Assembly: GCF_015865035.1 (NCBI RefSeq)
Contig: NZ_JADZGI010000003.1
Location: 260,680 to 324,679 of the forward strand
Direction of reading: 5' to 3'
Length of the DNA: 64,000 nt
Source of the DNA: Novosphingobium aureum
GTDB taxonomy: Bacteria; Pseudomonadota; Alphaproteobacteria; Sphingomonadales; Sphingomonadaceae
Shown: positions 42,953 through 51,851 of the stretch, one piece after another
How the letters are laid out: every line of letters begins with the position of its first letter
Numbering within the stretch: position 1 is the stretch's first letter
Program-made: the position numbers and the translations under genes
The notes under the pieces: generated by a model
What the model was told of the DNA's origin: nothing
What the model saw: the letters and a program-made list of their open reading frames with translations, nothing else
Database searches by the model: none

Positions 42953-43936
42953 TCAGGCGTTGACGTCGACGATGTAGCGGCCCTTCACTTCGCCCGACAT
43001 GAACTTGGCCGCCGCCTCGATCGCATCGCCAAGGCCGATCTCCTGCCCGATCGCCTCGAGCTTGGCCGGATCGAGATCGCGCGCGAGGCGCTCCCAGGCC
43101 TTGAGCCGCTTGGCCTTGGGCGCCATCACGCTGTCGACGCCGAGCAGGCGCACGCCGCGCAGGATGAAGGGCATGACGGTCGCGGGCAGGTCGAAACCCT
43201 GTGCCAGACCGCAGGCCGCAACCGCGCCGCCGTACTTCGTCTGCGCACAGGCGTTGGCAAGCGTGAAGCTGCCCGCCGTATCGACTACGCCCGCCCACAG
43301 TTCCTTCTGCAGCGGCTTGCCCTTCTCGCTCATCGTCGCGCGGTCGACCACTTCGTCGGCGCCGAGACCCTTGAGATAGTCGGCCTCTGCCATCTTGCCG
43401 GTCAGCGCATGGACGGTGAAGCCCGCAGTCTTGAGCAATGCGATCGCCACCGAACCGACACCGCCGGTCGCCCCGGTGACGAGAACCGGCCCCTGCTCGG
43501 GCGTGACGCCTGCATCGACCAATGCATCGACGCACAGCGCTGCCGTGTAGCCCGCAGTACCGATCGCCATGGCCTGCTTCTCGGAAAAGGCGCCGGGCAG
43601 CGGCACCAGCCAGTCGCCCTTGAGCCGCGCGACCTGCGCAAGCCCGCCCCAGTGCGTCTCGCCCACGCCCCAACCGTTGAGCACGACCTTGTCGCCCGCC
43701 TTGTAGTCGGGGTTGCTGCTCTCGCGCACGGTTCCGGCGAGGTCGATGCCCGGCACGATCGGCCAGATGCGCACCACCGGGCTCGAGCCGGTGATCGCGA
43801 GGCCGTCCTTGAAGTTCAGCGTGGAGTAGGCGACGTCGATGGTGACATCGCCCTCGGGCAGCGCGCTCTCGTCGAGCTCGGTAAGCGAGACCTGCTGTCC
43901 CGCGTCGGTCTTCGCGATCTGGATGGCCTTGAACAT
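42953..43936 (-). CDS. AcuI/YhdH-type NADPH:enoyl(acrylyl)-CoA or quinone reductase
   Basis: A 327-residue zinc-independent MDR oxidoreductase. STLNFKDGLAITG, PGIDLAGTV and the NADPH motif VTGATGGVGSVA match the YhdH/AcuI branch, which reduces acrylyl-CoA or small enones. The zinc Cys/His ligands of alcohol dehydrogenases are absent. ATG at 43936; GGGGAAGATCGCC precedes it. It lies 97 bp after the TetR gene on the same strand, so it may have its own promoter in that gap. Confidence 0.88.
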   Translation of the reverse strand: MFKAIQIAKTDAGQQVSLTELDESALPEGDVTIDVAYSTLNFKDGLAITGSSPVVRIWPIVPGIDLAGTVRESSNPDYKAGDKVVLNGWGVGETHWGGLAQVARLKGDWLVPLPGAFSEKQAMAIGTAGYTAALCVDALVDAGVTPEQGPVLVTGATGGVGSVAIALLKTAGFTVHALTGKMAEADYLKGLGADEVVDRATMSEKGKPLQKELWAGVVDTAGSFTLANACAQTKYGGAVAACGLAQGFDLPATVMPFILRGVRLLGVDSVMAPKAKRLKAWERLARDLDPAKLEAIGQEIGLGDAIEAAAKFMSGEVKGRYIVDVNA

Positions 43937-44033
43937 GGCGATCTTCCCCAATTCGTGATGTGTTGCTCTGGTTGGCGGGCAATCTTGCAAAGGCGCGGGC
44001 AAATTTCAGCAGCGAAACCGGCACCGGCGCGAT

Positions 44034-44759
44034 TCATCGCCCGCCCGCTATATCGACCTCGTCCTCGGGACTGATCGGGCGGCTGAGGCGCGCGAACACC
44101 TCGGGAAACTTCTCGGGCTTCATCGAGCCGAACATCGAGAGACGCAGGATCTCGCGGCTCATGCGCAAGGCGAGCTTGGCGCGGTCGCCCTCGTCGGCGG
44201 CATGGGCGCTGACCCAGACCGGCCACAGGATGATGCCCGAAAGAACCAGCACGCCCATCGCGTCTGAATCGACGTGCGGCTGTGCCAGTTCGGTCTCGGT
44301 GAAGCGGTGCAGCGAGCCGTGGAACTCACGCCAGAAAGGGTCGGCGGTGGGATCGGGCGAGGCCAGGATCTGCAGCAGCCACGAGCGGCACAGATCCGCG
44401 TTCTCGGTGGCGAAGGCGACGAGGCGGTACATCGTCGCAGGCACGTCGACATCCTCGACCCGCCGCTCGACCACCGCCTCGGGCGGTCCGAACACCGCGC
44501 GCATCATCCGGTCCGAGACCGACTGCATCGCGGCACGAACCAGCTCGTCGCGCGAGGGAAAGTGCTGGTAGGCCGTGCCACGATTGATCCCGGCAAGATG
44601 CGCCACCGCCGACAGGCTGACCGCGTCGATGCCCTGCTGCGCGATCAGCGAGGTTGCCGCCTCGAGGATCAGCCGGCGCGTCTCGGCAGGATTGCGCGTG
44701 CGCCGCCGGGCACCCGGCCCCGGCTGGGGAGGGAGGGGATCGGGAGACGACCCGCTCAT
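44034..44759 (-). CDS. TetR-family transcriptional regulator
   Basis: A 241-residue regulator. A proline-rich start is followed by the HTH (ILEAATSLIAQQGIDAVSL then AGINRGTAYQHFPSRDELVRAAM). The C-terminal domain (VLSGIILWPVWVSAHAADEGD) is helical. It overlaps the sulfotransferase gene by 4 bp (ATGA), an unusual tight link between a regulator and an enzyme. It is probably the controller of this operon. Confidence 0.88.
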   Translation of the reverse strand: MSGSSPDPLPPQPGPGARRRTRNPAETRRLILEAATSLIAQQGIDAVSLSAVAHLAGINRGTAYQHFPSRDELVRAAMQSVSDRMMRAVFGPPEAVVERRVEDVDVPATMYRLVAFATENADLCRSWLLQILASPDPTADPFWREFHGSLHRFTETELAQPHVDSDAMGVLVLSGIILWPVWVSAHAADEGDRAKLALRMSREILRLSMFGSMKPEKFPEVFARLSRPISPEDEVDIAGGR

Positions 44760-45919
44760 CCCTCGCGCGCCACGTCGTAGGCCGAAAGGTAGCGATCGAA
44801 CTTGGGACGCAGGCTGGCCTCGTCGAGACCGAATTGCGCGAGCTTGTACTCGTGGCGACCGAACTTGTTCTGCGGATTGGCCGCCAGCCAGTTCGCCATG
44901 CCCTTCTCGGCCTCGGGTGTCCATTCGTCGCCGAGCGCAGCGTAGAGCGCCTTCATGCCCTCCAGCGGATCGGCGGCCAGATCGGCATAATGGACATCGA
45001 TGATGCTGTCGTGGCCGTGCGCCTCGCGGTAGTCCATGATGCGATTGGCGTGCTCGACCGCCTGGAAAGTGCAGTTGTCGGCAATCCATTCGCTGTCGAC
45101 ACGCCCGGTATAGCCCTTGTGCGCAAGGCTGATGATCGAGCAGAAGCTGCCCATCGCGGTCAGCGGATCGCGATGGGTCCAGATCAGCCGGGCATCGGGA
45201 TAGACCTGCTTGAGGGTATCGAGCCAGAGCGCATGGCTGGGCATCTTGAGGTTCCACACCCCGCCCTGATGATGCTGGAGCACCTGCAGGAACTGCTTGT
45301 GATACTGGTAGGCGCTGGTCATGTCGCACTGGAAGTACCAGTCGCGGTAATTGGGCAGCTTGCCGCGAGACTCGAGGCTGAGTGCCTTGAAGTCGTGAGC
45401 CATGAAGAAGATGCACTCGTTGGGATAGACCGCTGAATTGCGGTAGTACTTGCCCATCTCGGGCATCGCCTCGAGCATCATCTTTTCCTGCTCGAGCTTC
45501 TTCACCGCGCGCATGTCGCTGGTCAGCTCGCCCGCCCGGACCGGCGGGAACGGGTCCTCGATCTCCCAGGTCAGCGCCGAGCGACGCGCCGGGTCGGCAT
45601 TGAGCAGGTTCGAGAGCAGCGTCGTGCCCGTGCGCGGAACCCCGAAGACGAACACCGGCTTCTCCACCCGCCGCTCGGTCAATTCGGGGTGCGCCTTGAG
45701 ATAGTCGATCGTCTTGAGGCGCAGCGCGAGGTTCTGGATCAGGTCGGCACGGAAGCGCTCGACCAGCGGTGCGGGCCTGTCGTCGGCGTTGATGTCGCCG
45801 ACGAGAATCTCGAGCCCCTCGCGAAAGCTGTCGCTTCCGAAATCGTCACGCCCGGTGCGAAAACAGGCCGTCTCGATCAGCTGGTCGACGTTGAGCCCGG
45901 ACTTGGTGCGTGCGTCCAT
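44756..45919 (-). CDS. PAPS-dependent sulfotransferase
   Basis: A 387-residue sulfotransferase of the bacterial/mycobacterial type. The 5'-phosphosulfate loop is FGVPRTGTTLLSNLL (residues 92-106). The 3'-phosphate-binding element is ARLIWTHRDPLTAMGSF. NLKMPSHALW supplies the central active-site region. The product transfers sulfate from PAPS to an alcohol or phenol. ATG at 45919 with CGAGGGAAGGG ahead. It is the first gene of a leftward operon that also encodes a sulfatase, a CoA ligase and an SDR. Confidence 0.88.
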   Translation of the reverse strand: MDARTKSGLNVDQLIETACFRTGRDDFGSDSFREGLEILVGDINADDRPAPLVERFRADLIQNLALRLKTIDYLKAHPELTERRVEKPVFVFGVPRTGTTLLSNLLNADPARRSALTWEIEDPFPPVRAGELTSDMRAVKKLEQEKMMLEAMPEMGKYYRNSAVYPNECIFFMAHDFKALSLESRGKLPNYRDWYFQCDMTSAYQYHKQFLQVLQHHQGGVWNLKMPSHALWLDTLKQVYPDARLIWTHRDPLTAMGSFCSIISLAHKGYTGRVDSEWIADNCTFQAVEHANRIMDYREAHGHDSIIDVHYADLAADPLEGMKALYAALGDEWTPEAEKGMANWLAANPQNKFGRHEYKLAQFGLDEASLRPKFDRYLSAYDVAREG

Positions 45920-46122
45920 TGCATCCCTTCCCTCGTTTCGGGTGCCCGTGTGCAGGCCCCGCTTTTGCGGCAAGTTGACCCGGCACGCAGTGACGCGACA
46001 AGCACCCGCGCGCCCATATCGCTTGCGCGATTGAAGCCAGCCTCGCTGGACGCCCCCGCAAACGCATGATGATCTCAGCCGCAAAAGCACCAAGACAACC
46101 AGATCGATATGGGAGAGCGTGG

Positions 46123-46911
46123 ATGGGTTCCGGCCTGTTTGACTGCAGCGGCAAGGTGACGCTGGTAACCGGGGGCAACAGCGGCATCGGCCTCGGCTTC
46201 GCACGCGGCGTCGCGCAGATGGGGGGCGACCTCGTGCTGTGGGGCCGCAATGCCGAGCGCAATGCCGCCGCCGCCGAGCAACTGCGCGCACTGGGCGCAC
46301 CGCGCGTGTCGTGCCAGCAGGTCGATGTGACCGACGAGGGCGCGATCATCGAGGGCTATCGCCAGCTTCTGGACGACATGGGCCGCATCGACTGTGTCTT
46401 CGCCAACTCGGGCATGTCGGCCGCCTCGCGCAGCCTGCTCGACATGAGCACCGAGGAATATCGCCAGATCATGAACCTCAACCTCGACGGGGCCTTCTTC
46501 ACCCTGCGCGAGGGCGCGCGCGCGATGGTGCGCCGCGCCGAGAACGGAGAACCGGGCGGCAGCCTCGTCGCCTGCGGCAGCCTGTCGATGTTCATGGGGC
46601 TCGCGGGCAAGCAGAGCTACGCAGGCTCGAAGGCGGCGCTGGGCGCGATGATCCGCGGCATGGCGGTCGAATTCGGTAAATACCGCATCCGCGCCAACGC
46701 GATTGCGCCCGGCTACGTCGTCACCGGCATGATGGACAATCCGCAATCCAAGATGGTGACCAAGATGTTCGCCGAGCGCACCCCGATCCCGCGCGAGGGC
46801 TATCCCGAGGATTTCGAGGGCATTGGCGCCTACCTCGCCTCCGATGCCTCGCGCTGGCACAGCGGCGACACCATCGTGATCGACGGCGCCTATCTCGTCC
46901 GGCCGATGTGA
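46123..46911 (+). CDS. SDR oxidoreductase
   Basis: A 262-residue SDR. Cofactor motif TGGNSGIG; catalytic SMFMGLAGKQSYAGSK. The basic residue after the second strand (LWGRNAE) suggests NADP+. ATG at 46123 follows GGGAGAGCGTGG. It is the first gene of a rightward run with a zinc-type dehydrogenase and an MBL protein, divergent from the sulfotransferase by 203 bp. Confidence 0.88.
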   Translation: MGSGLFDCSGKVTLVTGGNSGIGLGFARGVAQMGGDLVLWGRNAERNAAAAEQLRALGAPRVSCQQVDVTDEGAIIEGYRQLLDDMGRIDCVFANSGMSAASRSLLDMSTEEYRQIMNLNLDGAFFTLREGARAMVRRAENGEPGGSLVACGSLSMFMGLAGKQSYAGSKAALGAMIRGMAVEFGKYRIRANAIAPGYVVTGMMDNPQSKMVTKMFAERTPIPREGYPEDFEGIGAYLASDASRWHSGDTIVIDGAYLVRPM

Positions 46912-46922
46912 GGAGAGAACCC

Positions 46923-47936
46923 ATGGGCAAACTTCTGACGATCCACGACGTGAACGACGTGCGGCTCGACGACTACCAGCGCCCCGGCGCCGGTCCCGCC
47001 GATGTCGTCATCCGCATGAAGGCGGTGGGCATCTGCGGCTCGGACCTCTCCTACATCAAGCACGGCGGCATCCCCGCGCCGGGCACGCTGACCGCGCTCG
47101 GCCACGAAGGGGCGGGCGAAGTGATCGAGGTGGGCGAGAAGGTGAGCGGCGTAAGCCCGGGCCAGCGCGTTATCGTCAACCCGATGATGACCCCCAGCTA
47201 CATCGGCAGTGGCGGTCCGGAAGGCGCCTTCACCGAGGAACTGCTCGTGCGCGACGGCATCGCCGGGGTCAACATCCTGCCGATCCCCGAGGGCGTCTCC
47301 TACGAAGTCGCCGCGATGTGCGAACCGCTCGCGGTGGCGCTCCACGGCGTCAACCGCGCCCAGGCGAAGGAAGGCGAGAAGATCGTGATCTTCGGTTGCG
47401 GCCCGATCGGCCTTGGCATGGTGCTCTGGGCGATCGACCGCGGCTGCAAGGACGTGATCGCACTCGACCTCTCGGCCGACCGGCTCGAACGCGCGAAAGC
47501 GCTGGGGGCGCACGTCATCGATCCGGGCAGCGAGGACGTCGCGGCGCGGATCCAGCAGATCCACGGCACGGTCAGCGTCTTCGGCAAGGAGAAGTCGCAG
47601 ACCGACGCCTATATCGACGCTGCAGGCGGGCCCGCGATCCTCGGCCAGGTGGTAAGCCTCGCCAAGACCCATGCCCGCCACGTCATCACCGCCGCCTACC
47701 TCAAGCCCATCGAGCTTCCGGCAGGTCCGATGCTGACCACCGAGATGACCATCACCTCGGCAGTCGGCTATCCGACCGAAATGCCCGAGGTCATCGCCGC
47801 CATGCCGCGCCTCAAGGACACCATCGCGGCGATGATCAGCCATACCCTGCCCTTCGAGGAGGTGATCGAGGGCCTCGCCATCGCCGCCTCGCCGCAATCG
47901 GGCAAGGTGATGATCGCCTTCGGGGACGCGCGATGA
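46923..47936 (+). CDS. Zinc-dependent alcohol dehydrogenase-like (MDR) oxidoreductase
   Basis: A 337-residue medium-chain dehydrogenase. Catalytic-zinc elements GICGSDLSYIKHGG and GHEGAGEV are present. The nucleotide motif is GCGPIGLG with Asp after the next strand (ALDLSAD), so NAD+. The region where a structural zinc lobe with four Cys normally sits reads MMTPSYIGSGGPEGAF, so that zinc site is absent. 11 bp after the SDR; overlaps the next gene by 4 bp. Confidence 0.9.
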   Translation: MGKLLTIHDVNDVRLDDYQRPGAGPADVVIRMKAVGICGSDLSYIKHGGIPAPGTLTALGHEGAGEVIEVGEKVSGVSPGQRVIVNPMMTPSYIGSGGPEGAFTEELLVRDGIAGVNILPIPEGVSYEVAAMCEPLAVALHGVNRAQAKEGEKIVIFGCGPIGLGMVLWAIDRGCKDVIALDLSADRLERAKALGAHVIDPGSEDVAARIQQIHGTVSVFGKEKSQTDAYIDAAGGPAILGQVVSLAKTHARHVITAAYLKPIELPAGPMLTTEMTITSAVGYPTEMPEVIAAMPRLKDTIAAMISHTLPFEEVIEGLAIAASPQSGKVMIAFGDAR

Positions 47937-49174
47937 ACGCCCCGGCCTCCGAAGGTGCCGCAAAAGAGCAGCCCGCGCTGGCCAGCCTCGTGCGGCAGGG
48001 CGACACGCAGACGCAGGCCGACCACATCGCGCCGGGCATCTTCGGCGTGCGCGACATCTCCAACGCCTATCTCGTGACGAGCGAGGAAGGCGACCTGATG
48101 ATCAACACCGGCTTCATGGACAATGCCGCGCGCAACGCGGCCCTGCTCGCCCCGCACCGCAAGGGACCCTTGCGCGCCATCGTCCTCACACAAAGCCATG
48201 CGGACCATTTCGGCGGCCTCGACACCTTCCGCGAAGACGGCACACAACTGCTCGGCGGGCCCGGTTTCGCGGCCAACTGGCAGGACATGAAACGCCTCCA
48301 GCCCTTCTTCGCGCCGCGCTCGCGCAAGCTGTGGGGGGCAACGCTCAAGCGCGGCGCGAACCCCGCGCCGCCGCCCGAGGTGAGCCCAGAAGAAATCGCC
48401 GAGCCCTGCACGCTCACGCTGGGCGAGCGGCGCATCGAACTGCTCCACACCCCCGAGGGCGAGACCACCGACGCGCTCACCGTCTGGCTGCCGAACGAAC
48501 GCATTGCCTTCACCGGCAACCTGTTCGGCCCGGTCTGGCTCTCGATGCCCAACTTCAACACGCTTCGCGGCGACCGCCCGCGCTCGGTGCGCACCTTCCT
48601 CGCCTCGCTCGAACGCGTGCGCGCGCTCGAACCCGAGATCGTGGTCACCGGCCATGGCGAGCCGATCCGCGGTGCCGCACGCATCCGCGCCGACCTCGAC
48701 CGGGTCCACGCCGCCGTCAGCCACGTGCGTGAGGCGACCATCGCGGGCATGAACGCAGGCCGCTCGCTGCACGAACTCATGCGCGAGATCGCCGTGCCCG
48801 AGGAAATCGCCATCGCCGAGATGCACGGCAAGACCAGCTGGACGGTCAAGGCGATCTGGCACGAACAGGCAGGCTGGTTCCGCTACGAGAGCACCACCGA
48901 GCTCTACGGCGTGCCGCGCAGCGCGGTAGACGCCGACCTCGTCGCGCTCGCCGGAGCCGATGCCCTCGCCCGGCGCGCTGCGGACCATGCCGCACAAGAC
49001 CGCCCGCTCGAGGCACTGCACTTGTGCGACATCGTGCTCGGCGCCGAGCCCGACCATCCCGGCGCACGCCAAGCCAGGCACACGGCGCTCGCCATCCTGC
49101 TGGACCGCTCGGGCGGCAGTAATCTGTCGGAGACGATGTGGCTGCGCTCCGAAATAGCCGCGTGTTCGGAGTGA
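47933..49174 (+). CDS. Metallo-beta-lactamase-fold hydrolase with alkyl-sulfatase-like C-terminal part
   Basis: A 413-residue MBL-fold protein. The metal motif is LTQSHADHFGG: the first His of H-x-H-x-D-H is Gln here. Other ligands fit (TGNLFG, VVTGHGEP). The middle part (KAIWHEQAGWFRYESTTELYG) resembles the dimerisation domain of SdsA-type alkyl sulfatases, which open to a C-terminal helical region. This makes a link to sulfate-ester chemistry in the neighbouring operon possible but not proven. ATG overlaps the previous gene by 4 bp. Confidence 0.78.
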   Translation: MNAPASEGAAKEQPALASLVRQGDTQTQADHIAPGIFGVRDISNAYLVTSEEGDLMINTGFMDNAARNAALLAPHRKGPLRAIVLTQSHADHFGGLDTFREDGTQLLGGPGFAANWQDMKRLQPFFAPRSRKLWGATLKRGANPAPPPEVSPEEIAEPCTLTLGERRIELLHTPEGETTDALTVWLPNERIAFTGNLFGPVWLSMPNFNTLRGDRPRSVRTFLASLERVRALEPEIVVTGHGEPIRGAARIRADLDRVHAAVSHVREATIAGMNAGRSLHELMREIAVPEEIAIAEMHGKTSWTVKAIWHEQAGWFRYESTTELYGVPRSAVDADLVALAGADALARRAADHAAQDRPLEALHLCDIVLGAEPDHPGARQARHTALAILLDRSGGSNLSETMWLRSEIAACSE

Positions 49175-49412
49175 TGGGGCCGGATTTTCCCACCGGGAGT
49201 GCGCGGTTTTGGCGTGAGGCTTGCTCTGGCTTATCGAAGCGAGACAGGGGCAATTAAGCGCCCATTCAAGTCGCTCAACGGCTATTCCGACGATCCCGAA
49301 AGCTGCCCTTCGGCTTTGCATAGACAGCGCCTGACTGAACGGCAGGAAATGGGGAACAGTCTTCCCGGCCCGAATGGCTCTGGTGCGGGGGGAAGAGGAC
49401 ATCAGAAAGGGC

Positions 49413-49709
49413 TTAACGGAGCCGCTGTTCGTTCAAGATAATCTCTGCTCCTGCCGAGACTTCGAAGTTGCCAGATTCAGCAAGTTCCACCAGTAAATCG
49501 ACTATCGACGAACAGTCGTAGTTTCCGAGGCAGTATACCAGCGTCCCGCGATTATTAACGAGTTCCGGCCTCTGAATTAGTTCTACGATATGCCAAAAAA
49601 GACTTGGGTCCTTCGTATCAGAAAGCTCCAGTGCGAGCGAGTTTCGTTCCAAGTGACTATCAGTCACTTCAAGGCGATGCAGCTTGTTCAAAATTTCAGC
49701 CTCGTTCAT
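49413..49709 (-). CDS. Small HEAT-repeat-like protein, unknown function
   Basis: A 98-residue protein from the ATG at 49709 (an in-frame ATG at 49799 gives 128 residues but no better ribosome site). It has helical repeats with the look of HEAT/ARM units (SLFWHIVELIQRPELVNNRGT then SIVDLLVELAESGNFEVSAGA). Its GC is clearly lower than the neighbours. No genes around it are functionally linked. It may be an orphan or recently acquired gene. Confidence 0.55.
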   Translation of the reverse strand: MNEAEILNKLHRLEVTDSHLERNSLALELSDTKDPSLFWHIVELIQRPELVNNRGTLVYCLGNYDCSSIVDLLVELAESGNFEVSAGAEIILNEQRLR

Positions 49710-50139
49710 GGCTTCATTCTGGCTGAAGGCGTTGATGACAGCAATGTCGGCGTGTCCGGAACGGCAGCTATTTGCCGATAGCCGCCTCAAAGCTGACATT
49801 CCGAAACCGGCCGGTTATGGTAGTCAGTGACAGCCTGAACCTACGGCAGCTTCTGCTAGTGTGACCCGAGACCGAGAATGACCGCTATGTCGGCGAGTGC
49901 TGACGATCGTGGTGGCCCGTCTAACGTCTGTTTTCCGCGCTCTTGCTCCTAAAAGCTGCCGGGTCTGTAAACGGCCATTTTAAGCCACCTAGTATCACAC
50001 CTGTTCCCTTCCCTAGGCCATGCGGTGTGGACAAATTTACTGGCCTTGGAAGGTGGCAATTGAGGCTTGAAAAACCAAGGCGCATGGTAGGCGGCAGATG
50101 TGCTGCCAACTGGCACCTCGACCGGATCTAGCCTGATCT
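49710..50139. other. Intergenic region without recognised gene
   Basis: About 430 bp between the HEAT-like gene and the ferredoxin-MBL gene. It is less GC-rich than average. Several short frames exist but lack codon bias and ribosome sites. Nothing with a stable stem plus T-run stands out. Confidence 0.5.
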
Positions 50140-51000
50140 TCACTCGGCACCCTCTCGCCTGAGCAGGTCGTCGAGATGTCGAACCATCTCTGGCGCTGAC
50201 ATTTCAATGCTTCCGCCGTGCCCAGCGAAAATTCGAGAAAACCCCAAACCCCGCAGAGCCGCGATCGACGCAATCTGCTGGTCCCAGTCGAACCAGCAAT
50301 AGCGCCTGTATCCACGCAGCCGCCGCTCGTTGTGATCCCATGCCAGTGTATCGCCTGTAAACAACGTATCTCCGGCGACCAGATAGGCCACGCTTCCGCG
50401 CGTATGACCCGGGATCGGCACGATCCTGATTTCGGGATGGGGCGAGGCAAGGTCGTCGTCGTGAATGATCCGATTGGCAAAGGGCGCGGCATCGGCGTCC
50501 GCCTGGTGAATCCAAACATCAGCACCGAAATATTCGGCATAACGTTTAGTATCACCGATATCGTCGCGATGAGTCAGAAGGATGTGATCCAGCCCGCCGC
50601 GCTGCTCCATCCAGCTTGCCAGCCGGGTCGACCATCCCGGCCCGTCCACAAGGAAATTCATATCGCCCGCGCGGCCGAAGTAAGAGTGCGCCCCATAGGA
50701 ACCTTTCGTGTTGTGGCCCATCCGAAAATAGCCAGCGACCTCTTCGGGAAACAACGGTCCGTATTTAGGCAGACCATCCGGCGGCCTTACAGCGCCGACC
50801 GGGCACAATTGCGCGGCCTTCCAGGCGGCCTCGATCTCTTTGTCGGTTTCCGGCTGCCTGGCGAATACCGATTGGCCACTTTTTTCAACCAGCAATTCAG
50901 GGGCGATGGAACGCGATGCCATGCAATTGATGCATCGCGATTCCACAGTCCATCGGTCGCCTGTCGTCCCGCCTTCGGTCTGCCTGTCGTTCATCGGCAT
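50140..51000 (-). CDS. Ferredoxin-like/MBL-fold fusion protein, altered ligand sets
   Basis: A 286-residue fusion. The N-terminal ~80 residues have a ferredoxin-type CINCMASRSIAP and LCPVGAV, but the third Cys of the usual C-x2-C-x2-C is Ser. The C-terminal MBL domain has THRDDIGDTKR, where the common H-x-H-x-D-H reads H-x-D-D-x-x-D-T, plus intact PGHTRGS, FTGDTLAWD and FAGHGGS. So both the cluster and the metal site look partly degraded or remodelled. The ATG at 51000 has GAGGAG at 10 nt. It follows the SDR by 14 bp. Confidence 0.75.
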   Translation of the reverse strand: MPMNDRQTEGGTTGDRWTVESRCINCMASRSIAPELLVEKSGQSVFARQPETDKEIEAAWKAAQLCPVGAVRPPDGLPKYGPLFPEEVAGYFRMGHNTKGSYGAHSYFGRAGDMNFLVDGPGWSTRLASWMEQRGGLDHILLTHRDDIGDTKRYAEYFGADVWIHQADADAAPFANRIIHDDDLASPHPEIRIVPIPGHTRGSVAYLVAGDTLFTGDTLAWDHNERRLRGYRRYCWFDWDQQIASIAALRGLGFSRIFAGHGGSIEMSAPEMVRHLDDLLRREGAE

Positions 51001-51014
51001 GAAGTCGATACTCC

Positions 51015-51749
51015 TCAGTGGAAAGTTGCGCCGCCATCGATCACCATGATCTGGCCGGTCAGGAATTCGGCCGCATCGCTCGCTAGAAAAACGCATGCCC
51101 CGGCAAGATCGTCTGGCCGCTCCTCCCTGCGGATTGACCGAGAGGCGACGACGCCGTCGCGCATCGCCTGCGAAAACGCCGCGTTGCTCTCGATCCCTTC
51201 GGTGATCGTCAGGCCGGGCGCGAGTGCGTTGACGGTCACCCCATCCTGCCCGACTTCGGTCGCCAGAGAGCGGGTCAACGAAACGATCGCGCCTTTGCTG
51301 GCGATGTAATGAAGCATATTGGGCACGCCGATGAACGCCGTGCCAGAAGTGAGATTGATGATCCGCCCCCAGCCCGAACGGCGCATGTGACCGATGACCG
51401 CGCGACTGCACAGAAACTGGCTTAGGACGTTAGTCTGCAGAGCGCGTGCGAATTCTTCAGGCGGAATCGCATCGAACGGTCGCAAATCCAGAGCACCGGC
51501 AATCGCCGCATTGTTGACGAGAATATCGACGCCGCCCGCTTCCTCTTCAATCCGACTGACACACCGCTGGACGCTATCGACATCGGCCACATCACATTGC
51601 AGGGCCTGGATGTTCGACTCGGGCTCATCCTCCCAGGACAGGTCGGCACCATATACCCGGTGGCCTGCCCCGGCGAGGGCTCTGGAAAGCGCTGCACCAA
51701 TGCCGGTTGCAGCGCCTGTGACCAGTGCGGTCTTGGTCTGAGAGGTCAT
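51015..51749 (-). CDS. SDR oxidoreductase (FabG-like)
   Basis: A 244-residue SDR. Cofactor motif TGAATGIG; Asp after the second strand (YGADLSW), suggesting NAD+. Catalytic NLTSGTAFIGVPNMLHYIASK; the C-terminus DGGATFH is typical. The ATG at 51749 is chosen by family fit; an in-frame ATG at 51794 adds a non-family N-terminus. Neither has a strong ribosome site. It is divergent from the MarR gene, which likely represses it. Confidence 0.85.
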   Translation of the reverse strand: MTSQTKTALVTGAATGIGAALSRALAGAGHRVYGADLSWEDEPESNIQALQCDVADVDSVQRCVSRIEEEAGGVDILVNNAAIAGALDLRPFDAIPPEEFARALQTNVLSQFLCSRAVIGHMRRSGWGRIINLTSGTAFIGVPNMLHYIASKGAIVSLTRSLATEVGQDGVTVNALAPGLTITEGIESNAAFSQAMRDGVVASRSIRREERPDDLAGACVFLASDAAEFLTGQIMVIDGGATFH

Positions 51750-51809
51750 AGCAAAATATCCTAATATCCTGTTGTCCTGTATCGAGGTGGCCATGTGCGA
51801 GGGGCCACG

Positions 51810-51836
51810 CTAAGATATGCTTAGTTTACCTAACTA
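51810..51836. promoter_or_regulatory. Two overlapping perfect palindromes, candidate MarR operator
   Basis: CTAAG-N5-CTTAG at 51810-51824 and TAGTT-N5-AACTA at 51822-51836 have perfect 5-bp arms, overlap by 3 bp, and their centres are 12 bp apart. They lie between the divergent SDR and MarR genes, 15 bp ahead of the MarR start. Such paired sites fit dimer binding by a MarR repressor. Confidence 0.65.
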
Positions 51837-51851
51837 CATAGGGGCCCTTTT

